Shown here piece by piece: positions 1-10,205 of a stretch of DNA of 64,000 nt. A program made the translations under genes and the position numbers. The DNA is from Panulirus ornatus. Lineage: Eukaryota; Arthropoda; Malacostraca; Decapoda; Palinuridae. The stretch lies in assembly GCF_036320965.1 (NCBI RefSeq), contig NC_092270.1:23081440-23145439 (forward strand), read 5' to 3'. The notes under the pieces were generated by a model, which saw only the letters and a list, made by a program, of their open reading frames with translations, ran no database searches and had not been told where the DNA came from. Position 1 is the first letter of the stretch; each line of letters starts with the position of its first letter.

Positions 1-90
1 ACAAATGTGGCCTTTTTTTTTTTTTTGTCTTTTCCTGGCACTACCTCGCTTTGGGGTGGGGTTTGTGTGTGTGCGGGGTGGGTGGGTGGG
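1..90 (+). mobile_element. RTE-like LINE 3' UTR fragment
   Basis: The sequence begins inside the family's 3' UTR. It has the words for 'aatgtggcctttgttgtctttt' in altered form, with the T run expanded to 17, then the CACTACCTCGC block and a G-rich stretch. The same order of blocks is seen intact near 7115-7160 and 47815-47870. No open reading frame of interest is present; it is the upstream edge of a rearranged copy that continues into the tandem units that follow. Confidence 0.6.
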
Positions 91-1250
91 CTGTTTCCTG
101 TGTGGCGGGGTGGTGACAGGAATGGATGAAGGCAGCAAGTATGAATATATACATGTGTATCTGTGTATGTGTTTATGTATGTATTCGTTGCTATGTATAT
201 GCATGTATATATGCAAGTTGCTGGATGCAGTGAAAAGTTTTTACCCAAGATGTAAGGCATGTGTACAAGTAGGAAGAGAGGAAAGTGATTGGTTCCCAGT
301 GAATGTCGGTTTGCGGCAAGGGTGCGTGATATCTCCATGGTTGTTTAATTTGTTTATGGATGGGGTGGTTAGAGAGGTGAATGCAAGAGTTTTGGAGAGA
401 GGGCAAGTATACAGTCTGTTTTGGATGAGAGTGCTTGGGAAGTGACTCAGTTGTTGTTCGCTGTTCCTGTGTGGCGGGTTAGTGACTGGAATGGATAAAG
501 GCAGCAAGTATGAATTTATACATGTGTATATATGTATGTGTCTGTGTATGTATATGTATGTATACATTGATATGTATATGTATGTATATATGCGAGTTGC
601 TGGGAGCAGTGAAAAGTTTTTACCCAGGATGTAAGGCATGTGTGTGAGTATGAAGAGAGGAAAGTGATTGGTTCCCAATGAATGTCGGTTTGCGGCAAGG
701 GTGCGTGATGTCTCCATGGTTGTTTGATCTGTTTAGAGATTGGATGGTTTGGGAAGTGAATGCAAGAGTTTTGGAGAGAGGGGCAAGTATGCAGTCTGTT
801 GTGGATGAGAGTGCTTGGGAAGTGACTCAGTTGTTCGATGTTCCTTTGTGGCGGGATAGTAACAGGAATGGATGAAGGCAGCGAGTATGAATTTTTTCAT
901 GTGTATATATGTATGTGTCTGTGTATGTATATGTATGTATACGTTGATATGTATATGTATGTATATATGCGAGTTGCTGCGAGCAGTGAAAAGGTTTTAC
1001 CTAAGATGTAAGGGTGAAAAGTTTTTACTGAGGATGTAAGGCATGTGTTTGAGTATGAAGAGAGGAAAGTGATTGGTTCCCAGTGAATGTCAGTTTGCGG
1101 TAAGGGTGCGTGATGTCTCCATGGTTGTTTAATATGTTTGTAGATGGGGTTGTTAGGGAGGTGAATGCAAGAGTTTTGGAGAGAGGGGCAAGTATGCAGT
1201 CTGCTGTGGGTGAGAGGGCTTGGGAAGTATGTCAGTTGTTGTTCGCTGAT
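91..1250 (+). repeat. Three tandem chimeric LINE units (3' UTR piece joined to RT piece)
   Basis: Units start at about 91, 461 and 838. Each opens with a 3' UTR segment (CTGTGTGGCGGG, then the GGCAGCAAGTATGAA region and a TG/TA-rich run) and then jumps backwards into the RT coding region at 'gcagtgaaaag'. It continues through the RQGC.SPWLFNLF motif to about the FADD motif. Units 1 and 2 break off at 'gttgttcg' and return to the 3' UTR; unit 3 carries on into a normal RT. Unit 3 also has a small internal duplication at about 985-1040. The order is impossible for a single insertion, so the units arose by duplication after a rearrangement. Confidence 0.8.
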
Positions 1251-2440
1251 GATACTGCACTGATGGCTGATTTGGGCGAGAAACTGAAGAAGTTGGTGAC
1301 TGAGTTTAGTAAAGTGAGTGAAAGAAGAAAGTTGAGAGTAAATGTGAATAAGATCAGGGTTGTTAATTTCAGTAGAGTTGAAGTTAATTGGGAGGTAAGT
1401 TTGAATGGAGAAAAACTGGAGGAAGTAAAGTGTTTTAGATATCTAGGAGTGGATTTAGCAGTGGATGGAACCATAGAAACGCAAGTGAGTCAATGGATGG
1501 GAAGGAGGTGAAGGTTCTGGGAGTGTTGAAAAATGTGTTGAAGGCGAGAACGTTATCTCGGAGAGCAAAAATGGGCATGCTTGAAGGAATAGTGGTTACA
1601 ACAATGTTAAATGGTTGCAAGGCATGGGCTATAGATAGGGTTTTGCAGATGAGGATGGATGTGTCAGAAATGAAATGTTTGAGGACAATATGTGGTGTGA
1701 GGTGGTTTGATCGAGTAAGTAATGAAAGGGTAAGAGAGATGTGTGGTGATGAAAGAGTGTGGTTGAGAGATCAGAAGAGGGTGTATTGAAATGAATTGGT
1801 CACATGGAGAGAATGAGTGAGAAAAGATTGACAAAGAGGATATATGTGTCATAGGTAGAGGGAACGAGGAGAAGTGGGTGACCAAATTGGAGGTGGAAGG
1901 ATAAAGTGAAAAAGATTTTGAGTGTTTGGGGCCTGAACATATAGGAGGGTGAAAGGCGTGCAAGGAATAGGGTGAATTGGAATGATGTTGCATACCGGGG
2001 TCGATGTGCTGTCAATGGATTGAATCAGGGCATGTGAAGCGTCTGGGGTAAACCATGGAAAGTTGTGTTAGGCCTGGATGTGGAAAGGGAGCTGTGGTTT
2101 TGGTGCATTACACATGACAGCTAGAGACTGAGTGTGGATGAATGTGGTCTTTGTTGTCTATTCCTAGTGCTACGTCGTGCACATGCGGGTGGAGGGTGGT
2201 GTCATTTCATGTGTGGCAGGGTGGCAGCGGGAATGGATGAAGGTAGTATGTATGAATATGTACATATGTATACATGTACATGTCTGTGTATGTATATGTA
2301 TATATATGTTGAAATGTATAGGTATGTATATGTGCTTGTGTGGGTGTTTATGTATATACATGTGTATGTGGGTAAGTTGGGCCTTTCTTTTGTCTGTTTC
2401 CTTGCGCTGCCTCGCAACCATGGGAGACAGCGACAATTAA
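1240..2440 (+). mobile_element. RTE-like LINE, RT C-terminal half plus 3' UTR, decayed
   Basis: From the FADD catalytic motif (about 1240) the family's downstream order follows: KLRVNVNK, the CFRYLGVDLA block, the A.MGM.EGIV block, and then the C-terminal W.GH.ERM region, ending near 2000. Frameshifts (near 1495 and 1780) and in-frame stops break it. The 3' UTR follows with its first CGCTACCTCGC-like block near 2165, the TG/TA-rich spacer (2240-2365) and the terminal TTGCGCTGCCTCGC block near 2405. There is no long A-tail. This is a dead copy, older than those at 13.6-24 kb judging by the number of differences. Confidence 0.8.
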
Positions 2441-2454
2441 TTATTTCTGTCCCT

Positions 2455-2925
2455 TAATCCTCTCTTCACTTCCATACTTACACTTCTACCCTTCATTATT
2501 AAGGGACCCAGTGAATCTTCTATCATGTACTGCTCTCTCCCTTATCTCTCCTACAATATCACCACCCTTACCCAAGGTAGCTCCTACATACGTGAATTTC
2601 CTCACTTCTTCCTCCAAAGCTCAATTTGGTACACTTTCTTCTTTCACTCTGTATGGTTTAGCAAAATCTATACTTTCACTCTCTTTCCTTTCAAACACTA
2701 TTATTGTGCTTTTGCTTGCATTTATCTTCAGTTGCCACTGCTAACACACATCATAAGACACTTACAACCTTCTGCAATTCCTCTTCAATCTCAGCAAACA
2801 ACACCGTATCATCTGCAAACAGGCTATCCACTAGCCACCATATCTCACTGCCACTTTCCATCTCTGCTTCCCTTTTCCTTAGTTTTGCTTTCATTTCATC
2901 ATCTCTCTTATATTGAATGGTAATG
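2455..2925 (-). mobile_element. Fragment of a second RTE-like RT family
   Basis: On the minus strand this reads LFADDTVLFAEIEEELQKVV, a clear RT motif C region. Downstream come a degraded KINASKS-like stretch and 'ERKES..DFAKPYRVK', wording typical of another RTE-type RT family and different from the main family here. It is broken by frameshifts and lacks both ends. Family assignment rests on motif wording only. Confidence 0.6.
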
Positions 2926-3558
2926 AAGAACACAGTAAATAGCCTTTGCATGCTACCCTTTCACTGCCACATGGGTTTGAGTCCTCAGCATGGCATTCAG
3001 CCTGTACCCAACCCAGATGTTCATCCTCTCCTCAGGACTGGTCAGTAGATGGGAACCTGGTATAGGTGTGTGTATGTTTGTGTACATACATAAATAAGAG
3101 TAAAAACATGGTACACACATACAAGGGTAAGAGACATGGCAGCAACAATGTAAAACTATCTTCCCATAACACAAATTGTAATCACATAAAAAGAAAGACG
3201 CACATGGGAAACACATTTGGTGAATGTTTTTCTCTACATTTGTTTTAGAAATGATATGATGTGATATTAGCAATAAAATACAAAACATTCAAGAAGTTAG
3301 CAAATAACTCAGTTCGCAGAATTGCTCAATGAAACTTGTAAATTATAAGTAGGAAGCATTCTGAACTGTATCTGGGTGATGATACTGCCAGCTGGTATCA
3401 ACGGGCCCAACCCTTTGGCCTTCAGCTGTTGGCATATGATAAGCTGCCCAACACCCATCACCACAGCCACATAACACCATCATCAGAAATTTATTTACTT
3501 TGTATTGCAATACTTATGCTGTGTGTTGCAATACTGAAGCTGTGCATTCTTGTGCAGT
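2926..3558. other. Intergenic or intronic sequence, no gene recognised
   Basis: No convincing coding pattern on either strand. It contains a short TG-rich run near 3065-3100. Just before the next LINE are two near-copies of 'gtgtgttgcaatactgaagc'-type wording (3500-3545). Confidence 0.5.
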
Positions 3559-4967
3559 TTTTTTTTTTCTTTTTTTTTTTGCTTTGTTGCTGTCTCCCGC
3601 GTTTGCGAGGTAGCGCAAGGAAACAGACGAAAGAAATGGCCCAACCCACCCCCATACACATGTATATACATACGTCCACACACGCAAATATACATACCTA
3701 CACAGCTTTCCATGGTTTACCCCAGTCGCTTCACATGCCTTGATTCAATCCACTGACAGCACGTCAACCCCGGTATACCACATCGCTCCAATTCACTCCA
3801 TTCCCTGCCCTCCTTTCACCCTCCTGCATGTTCAGGCCCCGATCACACAAAATCCCCTTCACTCCATCTTTCCACCTCCAATTTGGTCTCCCTCTTCTCC
3901 TCGTTCCCTCCACCTCCAACACACATATCCTCCTGGTCAATCTTTCCTCACTCATTCTCTCTATGTGCCCAAACCATTTCAAAACACCCTCTTCTGCTCT
4001 CTCAACCACGCTCTTTTTATTTCCACACATCTCTCTTACCCTTACGTTACTTACTCGATCAAACCACCCCACACCACACATTGTCCTCAAACATCTCATT
4101 TCCAGCACATCCATCCTCCTGCGCACAACTCTATCCATAGCCCACGCCTCGCAACCATACAACATTGTTGGAACCACTATTCCTTCAAACATACCCATTT
4201 TTGCTTTCCGAGATAATGTTCTCGACTTCCACACATTCTTCAAGGCTCCCAGAATTTTCGCCCCCTCCCCCACCCTATGACCCACTTCTGCTTCCATGGT
4301 TCCATCCGCTGCCAGATCCACTCCCAGATATCTAAAACACTTTACGAAAACACTTCACTTCCTCCAGTTTTTCTCCATTCAAACTCACCTCCCAATTGAC
4401 TTGACCCTCAACCCTACTGTACCTAATAACCTTGCTCTTATTCACATTTACTCTCAACTTTCTTCTTTCACACACTTTACCAAACTCAGTCACCAGCTTC
4501 TGCAGTTTCTCACATGAATCAGCCACCAGCGCTGTATCATCAGCAAACAACAACTGACTCACTTCCCAAGCTCTCTCATCCCCAACAGACTTCATACTTG
4601 CCCATCTTTCCAAAACTCTTGCATTCACCTCCCTCACAACCCCATCCATAAACAAATTAAACAACCATGGAGACATCACACACCCCTGCCGCAAACCTAC
4701 ATTCACTGAGAACCAGTCACTTTCCTCTCTTCCTACACGTACACATGCCTTACATCCTCGATAAAAACTCTTCACTGCTTCTAACAACTTGCCTCCCACA
4801 CCATATATTCCCAATACCCTCCACAGAGCATCTCTATCAACTCCATCATATGCCCTCTCCAGATCCACAAATGCCACATACAAATCCATTTGCTTCTCTA
4901 AGTATTTCTCACATACATTCTTCAAAGCAAACACCCGATCCACACATCCTCTACCACCCCCGAAACC
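3559..4967 (-). mobile_element. RTE-like LINE copy, 5'-truncated
   Basis: The 3' end is the T-rich run at 3559-3580 (the poly(A) on the minus strand), followed by the terminal GTCTCCCGCGTTTGCGAGG block and a shortened TG/TA spacer. The RT is then read leftwards in two open stretches, 4332-4943 and 3764-4321. A 13-base insertion near 4345, inside the CFRYLG region, separates them. Motif A (FVDLERAYD), motif B (RQGCVMSPWLF) and motif C (FADD) are present. The 5' end stops within the GCVD.VFALKN region, so the N-terminal RT and the endonuclease are missing. Confidence 0.85.
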
Positions 4968-5297
4968 ACACTGTTATATGGCCATATTATGTCAGATGAT
5001 TGTTACCTAGTATAGTAAACATTTTAGCATAACTTTCAGCTGGGAAGGGGGTTAGGTAGATAAATGTATGAATTCACAGTCAGTTACAGATGGTAAAACC
5101 ATTAGGCATTTAGTTAAATATTGAATAAGTGAGCATCCACTGCATACTTACACAACACATCATATATTTCCCTTCTCATCACTTTTTCATATTCCCTACT
5201 CTGGTTCTGAGATAATCTTATGTTCTGTGTATTACTGTATTAACCTGCATTGAAATATGTTTGTCCTGTCTGTTAATCTGTGTTGTGGTGTGGCCAG
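4968..5297. other. Intronic or intergenic sequence
   Basis: AT-rich single-copy-looking sequence between a LINE fragment and a candidate exon. I see no coding or repeat signature. Confidence 0.4.
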
Positions 5298-5420
5298 CTG
5301 GTAGCATCTGGTGCTGATATAGTGCGCACTGGTAGTGGGCGGAGCATAACACCTGCAGCTTCATCCACCCCTGTAAATTCCTTCATTGTTGCACCAGATT
5401 CACCATTACCTTGTTACCAG
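5298..5420 (+). CDS. Candidate internal exon of the host gene (41 codons)
   Basis: A 123-bp block bounded by ...GGCCAG upstream and CAG|GTATTT downstream, open in phase 0 to 0. It encodes a low-complexity Ser/Thr/Pro-rich stretch (LVASGADIVRTGSGRSITPA, then SSTPVNSFIVAPDSPLPCYQ). I do not recognise the peptide. The case for an exon is that its composition differs from surrounding AT-rich DNA and that strand and phase agree with the next block at 8530. The acceptor has only a moderate T-rich tract. If real, it belongs to the disordered linker upstream of the liprin-beta-like exons. It could also be a chance open stretch. Confidence 0.45.
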
Positions 5421-5488
5421 GTATTTTGTGTTGTCTTGTTGAAATATTGCGTTCAATTTCTTATTTGTTTATGATACCCTCCATAAGT

Positions 5489-5489
5489 G

Positions 5490-5529
<40 letters not shown>

Positions 5530-5800
5530 TTTTTTTTTTTCATACTATTCGCCATTTCCCACGATAGCGAGGTAGCGTTAAGAACAGAGGACTGGGCCTT
5601 TTTTGGAATATCCTCACCTGGCCCCCTCTGTTCCTTCTTTTGGAAAAAAAAAAAAAAAAAAAAAAAAGAAGGAACAGAGAATTGGGCCAGGTGAGGGTAG
5701 TCCCTCAAAGGCTCAGTCCTCTGTTCTTAACGCTACCTCGCTAATGCGGGAAATGGCGAATAGTTTGAAAGAAAAAGAAAAATATATATATATATAAAAC
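5489..5800. repeat. Inverted pair of short retroposons forming a long hairpin
   Basis: A (TA)n run at about 5490-5525 is followed by a minus-strand copy of the short retroposon (T run at 5528, GCCATTTCCC, GAGGTAGCGTTAAGAACAG, GGACTGGGCC..., to about 5640). Then come about 25 A bases and a plus-strand copy (about 5666-5785: GGAACAGAGA..., CTCAGTCCTCTGTTCTTAAC, GCTACCTCGC, GCGGGAAATGGCGAATAG, A-rich end), and another TA run. The arms are about 110-120 bp and nearly complementary, so the transcript could fold into one long hairpin. The first copy lacks the LINE-like head. Confidence 0.8.
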
Positions 5801-5997
5801 ATCCATGTACCCTTTATCTTGATAATTAGGATTTTGTATATATTTTAAGACTGGTAATTAAACTGATATAAAAGTACTGTCTTCATCTGGAAGTATGTTT
5901 CTTGTTTAATTAGTATTTTTATAATTCTTGTAATGAAATTGAAGAAAGTGTTTGTGTTATGAAAAATATTTAACTTTTTAACTGATATATGGTATAG
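5801..5997. other. AT-rich intronic sequence
   Basis: No coding signal or recognised repeat. Confidence 0.4.
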
Positions 5998-7412
5998 TAA
6001 GGCATGTGTACGTGTAGGAAGAGAGGAAAGTGACTGGTTCTCAGTGAATGTAAGTTTGCGGCAGGGGTGTGTGATGTCTTCATGGTTGTTTAATTTGTTT
6101 ATGGATGGGGTTGTTAGGGAGGTGAATGCAAGAGTTTTGGAAAGAGGGGCAAATGTGCAGTCTGTTGTGGATGAGAGAGCTTGGGAAGTGAGTCAGTTGT
6201 TCGCTGATGATACAGTGCTGGTGGATGATTCATGTGAGAAACTGCAGAAGCTGGTGACTGAGTTTGGTAAAGTGTGTGAAAGAAGAAAGTTGAGAGTAGA
6301 TGTGAATAAGAGCAAGGTTATTAGGTACAGTAGGGTTGAGGGTCAAGTCAATTGGGAGGTAAGTTTGAATGGAGAAAAACTGGAGGAAGTGAAGTGTTTT
6401 AGATATCTGGGAGTGGATTTGGCAGTGGATGGAACCATGGAAGCGGAAGTGAATTATAGGGTGGGGGAGGGGGCGAAAATTCTGGGAGCCTTGAAGAATG
6501 TGTGGAAGTCGAGAACATTTTCTTGGAGAGCAAAAATGGGTATGTTTGAAGGAATAGTGGTTCCAGCAATATTGTATGGTTGCGAGGCGTGGGCTATGCA
6601 TAGAGTTGTGCGCAGGAGGGTGGATGTGCTGGAAATGAGATGTTTGAGGACAATATGTGGTGTGAGGTGGTTTGATCGAGTAAGTGATAATAGGGTAAGA
6701 GAGATGTGTGGTAATAAAAAGAGTGTGGTTGAGAGAGCAGAAGAGGGTGTTTTGAAATGGTTTGGTCACATGGAGAGAATGAGTGAGGAAAGATTGACCA
6801 AGAGGATATATGTGTTAGAGGTGGAGGGAACAAGGTGAAGTGGGAGACCAAATTGGAGGTGGAAAGATGGAGTGAAAAAGATTTTGAGTGATCGGGGCCT
6901 GAACATGCAGGAGGGTGAAAGGCGTGCAAGGAATAGAGAGAATTGGAATGATGTGGTATACTGGGGTCGACGTGCTGTCAATGGATTGAACCAGGGTATG
7001 TGAAGCGTCTGGGGTAAACCATGGAAAGTTGTGTGGGGCCTGGATGTGGAAAGGGAGCTGTGGTTTCGGTGCATTATTACATGACAGCTGGAGACTGAGT
7101 GTGAATGAATGGGGCCTTTGTTGTCTTTTCGTAGCGCTACCTCGCACACATGAGGGGGGAGGGGGATGTTATTTCATGTGTGGCGGGGTGGCAGTGGGAA
7201 TGAATGAAGGCAGACAGTATGAATTATGTACATGTGCATATATCTATATGTCTGTGTGTGTATATATATGTATACGTTGAGATGTATATGTATGTATATT
7301 TGCGTGTGTGGACGTGTGTGTATATACATGTGTATGTGGGTGGGTTGGGCCATTCTTTTGTCTGTTTCCTTGCGCTACCTCGCTAATGCGAGAGACAGCA
7401 ACAAAGCAAGAT
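5998..7412 (+). mobile_element. RTE-like LINE copy, 5'-truncated, with 3' UTR
   Basis: It begins inside the RT at KACVRVGREESDW and is open at 6044-6838: motif B, FADD (with one residue lost just before it), VNVNK-type block, CFRYLGVDLAVDGTMEAEV and the C-terminal W.GHMERM block. The frame ends at a TGA at about 6836, where sister copies have AGA (EGTRR.GRPNW), and then resumes in the same frame to about 6975. The complete 3' UTR follows: the first CGCTACCTCGC block at about 7135, the TG/TA spacer at about 7215-7345, and the terminal TTGCGCTACCTCGCTAATGC block at about 7370, ending in a short A-rich stretch. Confidence 0.85.
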
Positions 7413-7905
7413 AGAAAATATAAAATGGTATACGAGCAGAGCATAGTACGATGCACTCATTAGTATTTAACTTTAGAGGAAATTTACAGTTAAACAGACT
7501 TGAAAATATTATAGTATTCCAACAGCCTGGATTCTTTTTACATTTATGTTTGTTAAAGGTTTAAGAGTTTATTGCCTTTGTATCTAGTTTTCCTCCACCC
7601 GCCATTCATCAAGGTATCTTATAATAAATCATTCCCATGCATCATTACCTATACATAGTTCCAGTTACTTCACCCACTTGTTCTCTCATTGTGTCCTTTC
7701 ATCTTGCTCTTTTTTGTCCCCTTCTTCTATTTACTTTCGCCTTGCTTATATTCACTCTCATAACCTTCATTTGCTCATCCATCCTTTTTGCTTCACAGAG
7801 CACGTTGGCTTTCCATTTTTCCCATTCATATCCATTTTTCTCTTCGTTTTATATCCTTTTGTATCCATTCTTCGTACATTAGTCTCCTTAGGAAGCCCAT
7901 AGTTT
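7413..7905. other. Sequence with no recognised gene
   Basis: The minus strand of about 7560-7900 has a partly open Lys/Glu/Met-rich reading (AKRMDEQMKVMRVN...). It does not match a family I know and has stops in it. Left unassigned. Confidence 0.35.
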
Positions 7906-8463
7906 CCCTCCTCCTCACAACCCTATAGCCCATGCCTCACAACCATATAACATTGTTGGAACCACTATTCCTTCAGGCATACCCATTTTTGCTCTTTGAG
8001 ATAACGTTCTCGCCTTCCACACATTCTTTGGTGCTCCCAGAACCTTCGCCCCCTCCCCCACCCTGTGACTCACTTCCGCTTCCATGGTTCCATCTGCTGC
8101 TAAATTTACTCCCAGATATCTAAAACACTTCACTTCCTCCAGTTTTTCTCCATTCAAACTTACCTCCCAATTAACTTGTCCCTCAACCCCTACTGAACAT
8201 AATAACCTTGCTCTTATTCACATTTACTCTCATATTTCTCCTTTCACACACTTTACCAAACTCAGTCACCAACCTCTGCAGTTTTTCACCCAAATCAGTC
8301 ACTAGCGCTGTATCATAAGCGAACCACAAGATTCACTTCCCAAGCCCTCTCATCCACAACAGACTGCCTAATTGCCCCTCTCTACAAAACTTTTGTGTTC
8401 ACTTCCCTAGCCACCCCATCCCTAAACAAATTTAACACCCATGGAGACATCAAGCACCCCTGC
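7906..8463 (-). mobile_element. RTE-like LINE fragment (RT, both ends missing)
   Basis: The minus strand carries the RT from the motif B region (about 8460, SPW...) through a damaged FADD region to CFRYLGVNLAADGTMEAEV, the RAKMGM.EGIVVPTMLYGCEAW block and the AIGL end. The clean open part is 7915-8157. The C-terminal domain, the 3' UTR and the whole 5' half are absent. It sits directly upstream of the exon at 8530. Confidence 0.8.
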
Positions 8464-8529
8464 AAATACAGATAAATAACTTTTCATATTCAGCCCTTTG
8501 GCTTCCACTAACTTTAGATTTCTTTTCAG

Positions 8530-8691
8530 CTTGCTGCCCAGCTTACCACTTCCCCTTCCCCAAGTAGCATCTCCACTTTGTCCACTATACCAGCCTCTTC
8601 ACCCAACAAGTCTTCAGCTCAGCCCACTACTACTTCACCTGCCTCTTCACCAGTAGCCTCACATGATGGTCGTGAGTTCCTACCTCCAAGG
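8530..8691 (+). CDS. Probable internal exon of the host gene (54 codons, Ser/Pro-rich)
   Basis: 162 bp with a good acceptor (pyrimidine tract then TTTTCAG at 8529) and donor (AGG|GTAAGA at 8692), open from phase 0 to phase 0. It encodes LAAQLTTSPSPSSISTLSTI and then an alternating Ser/Pro/Thr stretch ending SHDGREFLPPR. The peptide is typical of a disordered linker and cannot be assigned by itself. Strand, clean splice sites and exact phase match to the exon at 12863 make it the likely upstream neighbour of the liprin-beta-like exons. Confidence 0.62.
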
Positions 8692-9559
8692 GTAAGATAC
8701 AGTTGTACAGTAGAATGAATTTGAAAAGGAGTGGCTATTTAAATCATCATTTGTTTTTTTATTTTTCTTAGTAAGAATGCAGTGGTCAAGTTATTAGTAC
8801 AGAAAAGATATTCTTGGGTAGTTCTTTGAAATTTGTGGCTCTTATAAGAATTATAAAGCTTTTAACTATCAATTGAATTGTACCATGAGTATAAACTTTA
8901 TACATGTGTTGATATATGGGGCATATGTGAAAGACTTGACTTCATTAAAAAAAGAATAAAACTATGAGGTTCAATATTTAAGAAATGATAGTAATGATGA
9001 GCATTTACAGATACAGTTGTACATACAGTAGTATATTTTCACTTATAAGATAATGAAATGTCACTTACAGTAGTATATTTTCACTTATAAGATAATGAAA
9101 TGTCACTATGTAGATAAGCATGGTGTGTGGTTTACATATACAAATTGTCGAGATTTAGTGTGGATCCAATATTCAAAACTCTACTAGAAATTTGCTGAGT
9201 ATTGGTCATACTGTGTTGACAGTGGTCATGTAATGGGGTGGAGACCTGCCCCAATATATGGCAACTGCAATTGTAATTTTAGCAAAAAACTTTTAGTAAC
9301 AGATTGCCAAAAACTAGAAGTCTCAGAGTCAAGTATGAATTATATAATAACTGAAAAAATAAAAGTATTGGAGAAATTATAGGCAATAATGTTTGTAGAA
9401 ATTCATTAATGAATTTCATAAGGGTAGCCAAAATATACTTGCATACTTCATATTTCCTGCCCCAGGAGGCTTATCTATCTTTATGAGGCTCCTGCAGCAC
9501 TCAGAAAGTTGGCCACATCCACAAATCAGGACCATAGGTCATAAAGGTTTGTCATATTT
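8692..9559. other. Intronic sequence
   Basis: Mostly AT-rich single-copy-looking DNA with no coding signal. It includes the exact 42-bp duplication listed separately. Confidence 0.45.
9024..9107. repeat. Perfect tandem duplication of a 42-bp unit
   Basis: Two identical 42-base copies, 9024-9065 and 9066-9107, each starting TACAGTAGTATATTTTC and ending AAATGTCACT. No sequence difference is visible between them, so the duplication is recent. Confidence 0.9.
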
Positions 9560-10205
9560 TGTGTGTGTCTGTGTGAGGAGAGTGCAGAACAGTTGAGTAG
9601 GTAGTGAGTGGGATGACTGTGGAGAATAAAAGGAGGGAGATTGTTGAGTGGTGTTAAAGTTGTAACGTGGATGTGCTGGGGATTGGAGAAACCCATATCC
9701 TCAGGCAGGGTGTGTGGGGTTAAAACGGAAATGATGAATACAAGTTATTTGAGTGCATGGAAGGAGGTGTGGAATGGATGGGAATGAGTGAAAATTATCG
9801 GGGAAGAAGAAAAGAAGGCTGAGCAATTCTGCTATCACCAAGAGTATGGGAGGGTGTTACAGAACATGGATGGAATGGATCAAGAATAGTGTGGGTTAAA
9901 GGAAAGATTGGGACTGTGAAATATGTATGGGTATGTGTATATGCATCTGTGAATGTGAAGACTGGACGAGGTAATGATGAACTAAAGCTTTTCTTGGGGA
10001 ATTTGAAAGACTGTAAACAGTTTTGAGAATGAGAGAAATATGGTCATATTGGGTGATATGAATGAGAAAGTGGGATGTGGTGGAATTGGTTAGATAGTTG
10101 GTGAATGGTAAGTGCCTGGAGTAAATGAGAATGGAAGCTATCTTGTGGATATTTGTGCTAAGAGGGGTTTATAACTTGCATGCACCTTTTTTCAGCACAA
10201 GATGA
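9560..10205 (+). mobile_element. Endonuclease fragment of a second RTE-like LINE lineage
   Basis: Reading through stops and frameshifts, the plus strand gives an APE-type endonuclease. In order it shows CNVDVLGIGETH (catalytic Glu motif), VEWMGMSENYRGR, AILLSPRVWEG, GWNGSRIVWVKGKIG, VWVCVYASVNVK, NMVILGDMNEKVG (Asp/Asn motif region) and ENGSYLVDICAKRGL. The wording differs clearly from the main family (which has LALSETKLKG and VIVMGDFSAKV). No RT follows; a minus-strand main-family fragment abuts it at about 10206. Confidence 0.65.

Noticed and set aside
7560..7900. Lys/Glu-rich minus-strand reading as a host exon
   Set aside because: Stops interrupt it, and I could not find consistent acceptor and donor sites or a family match.
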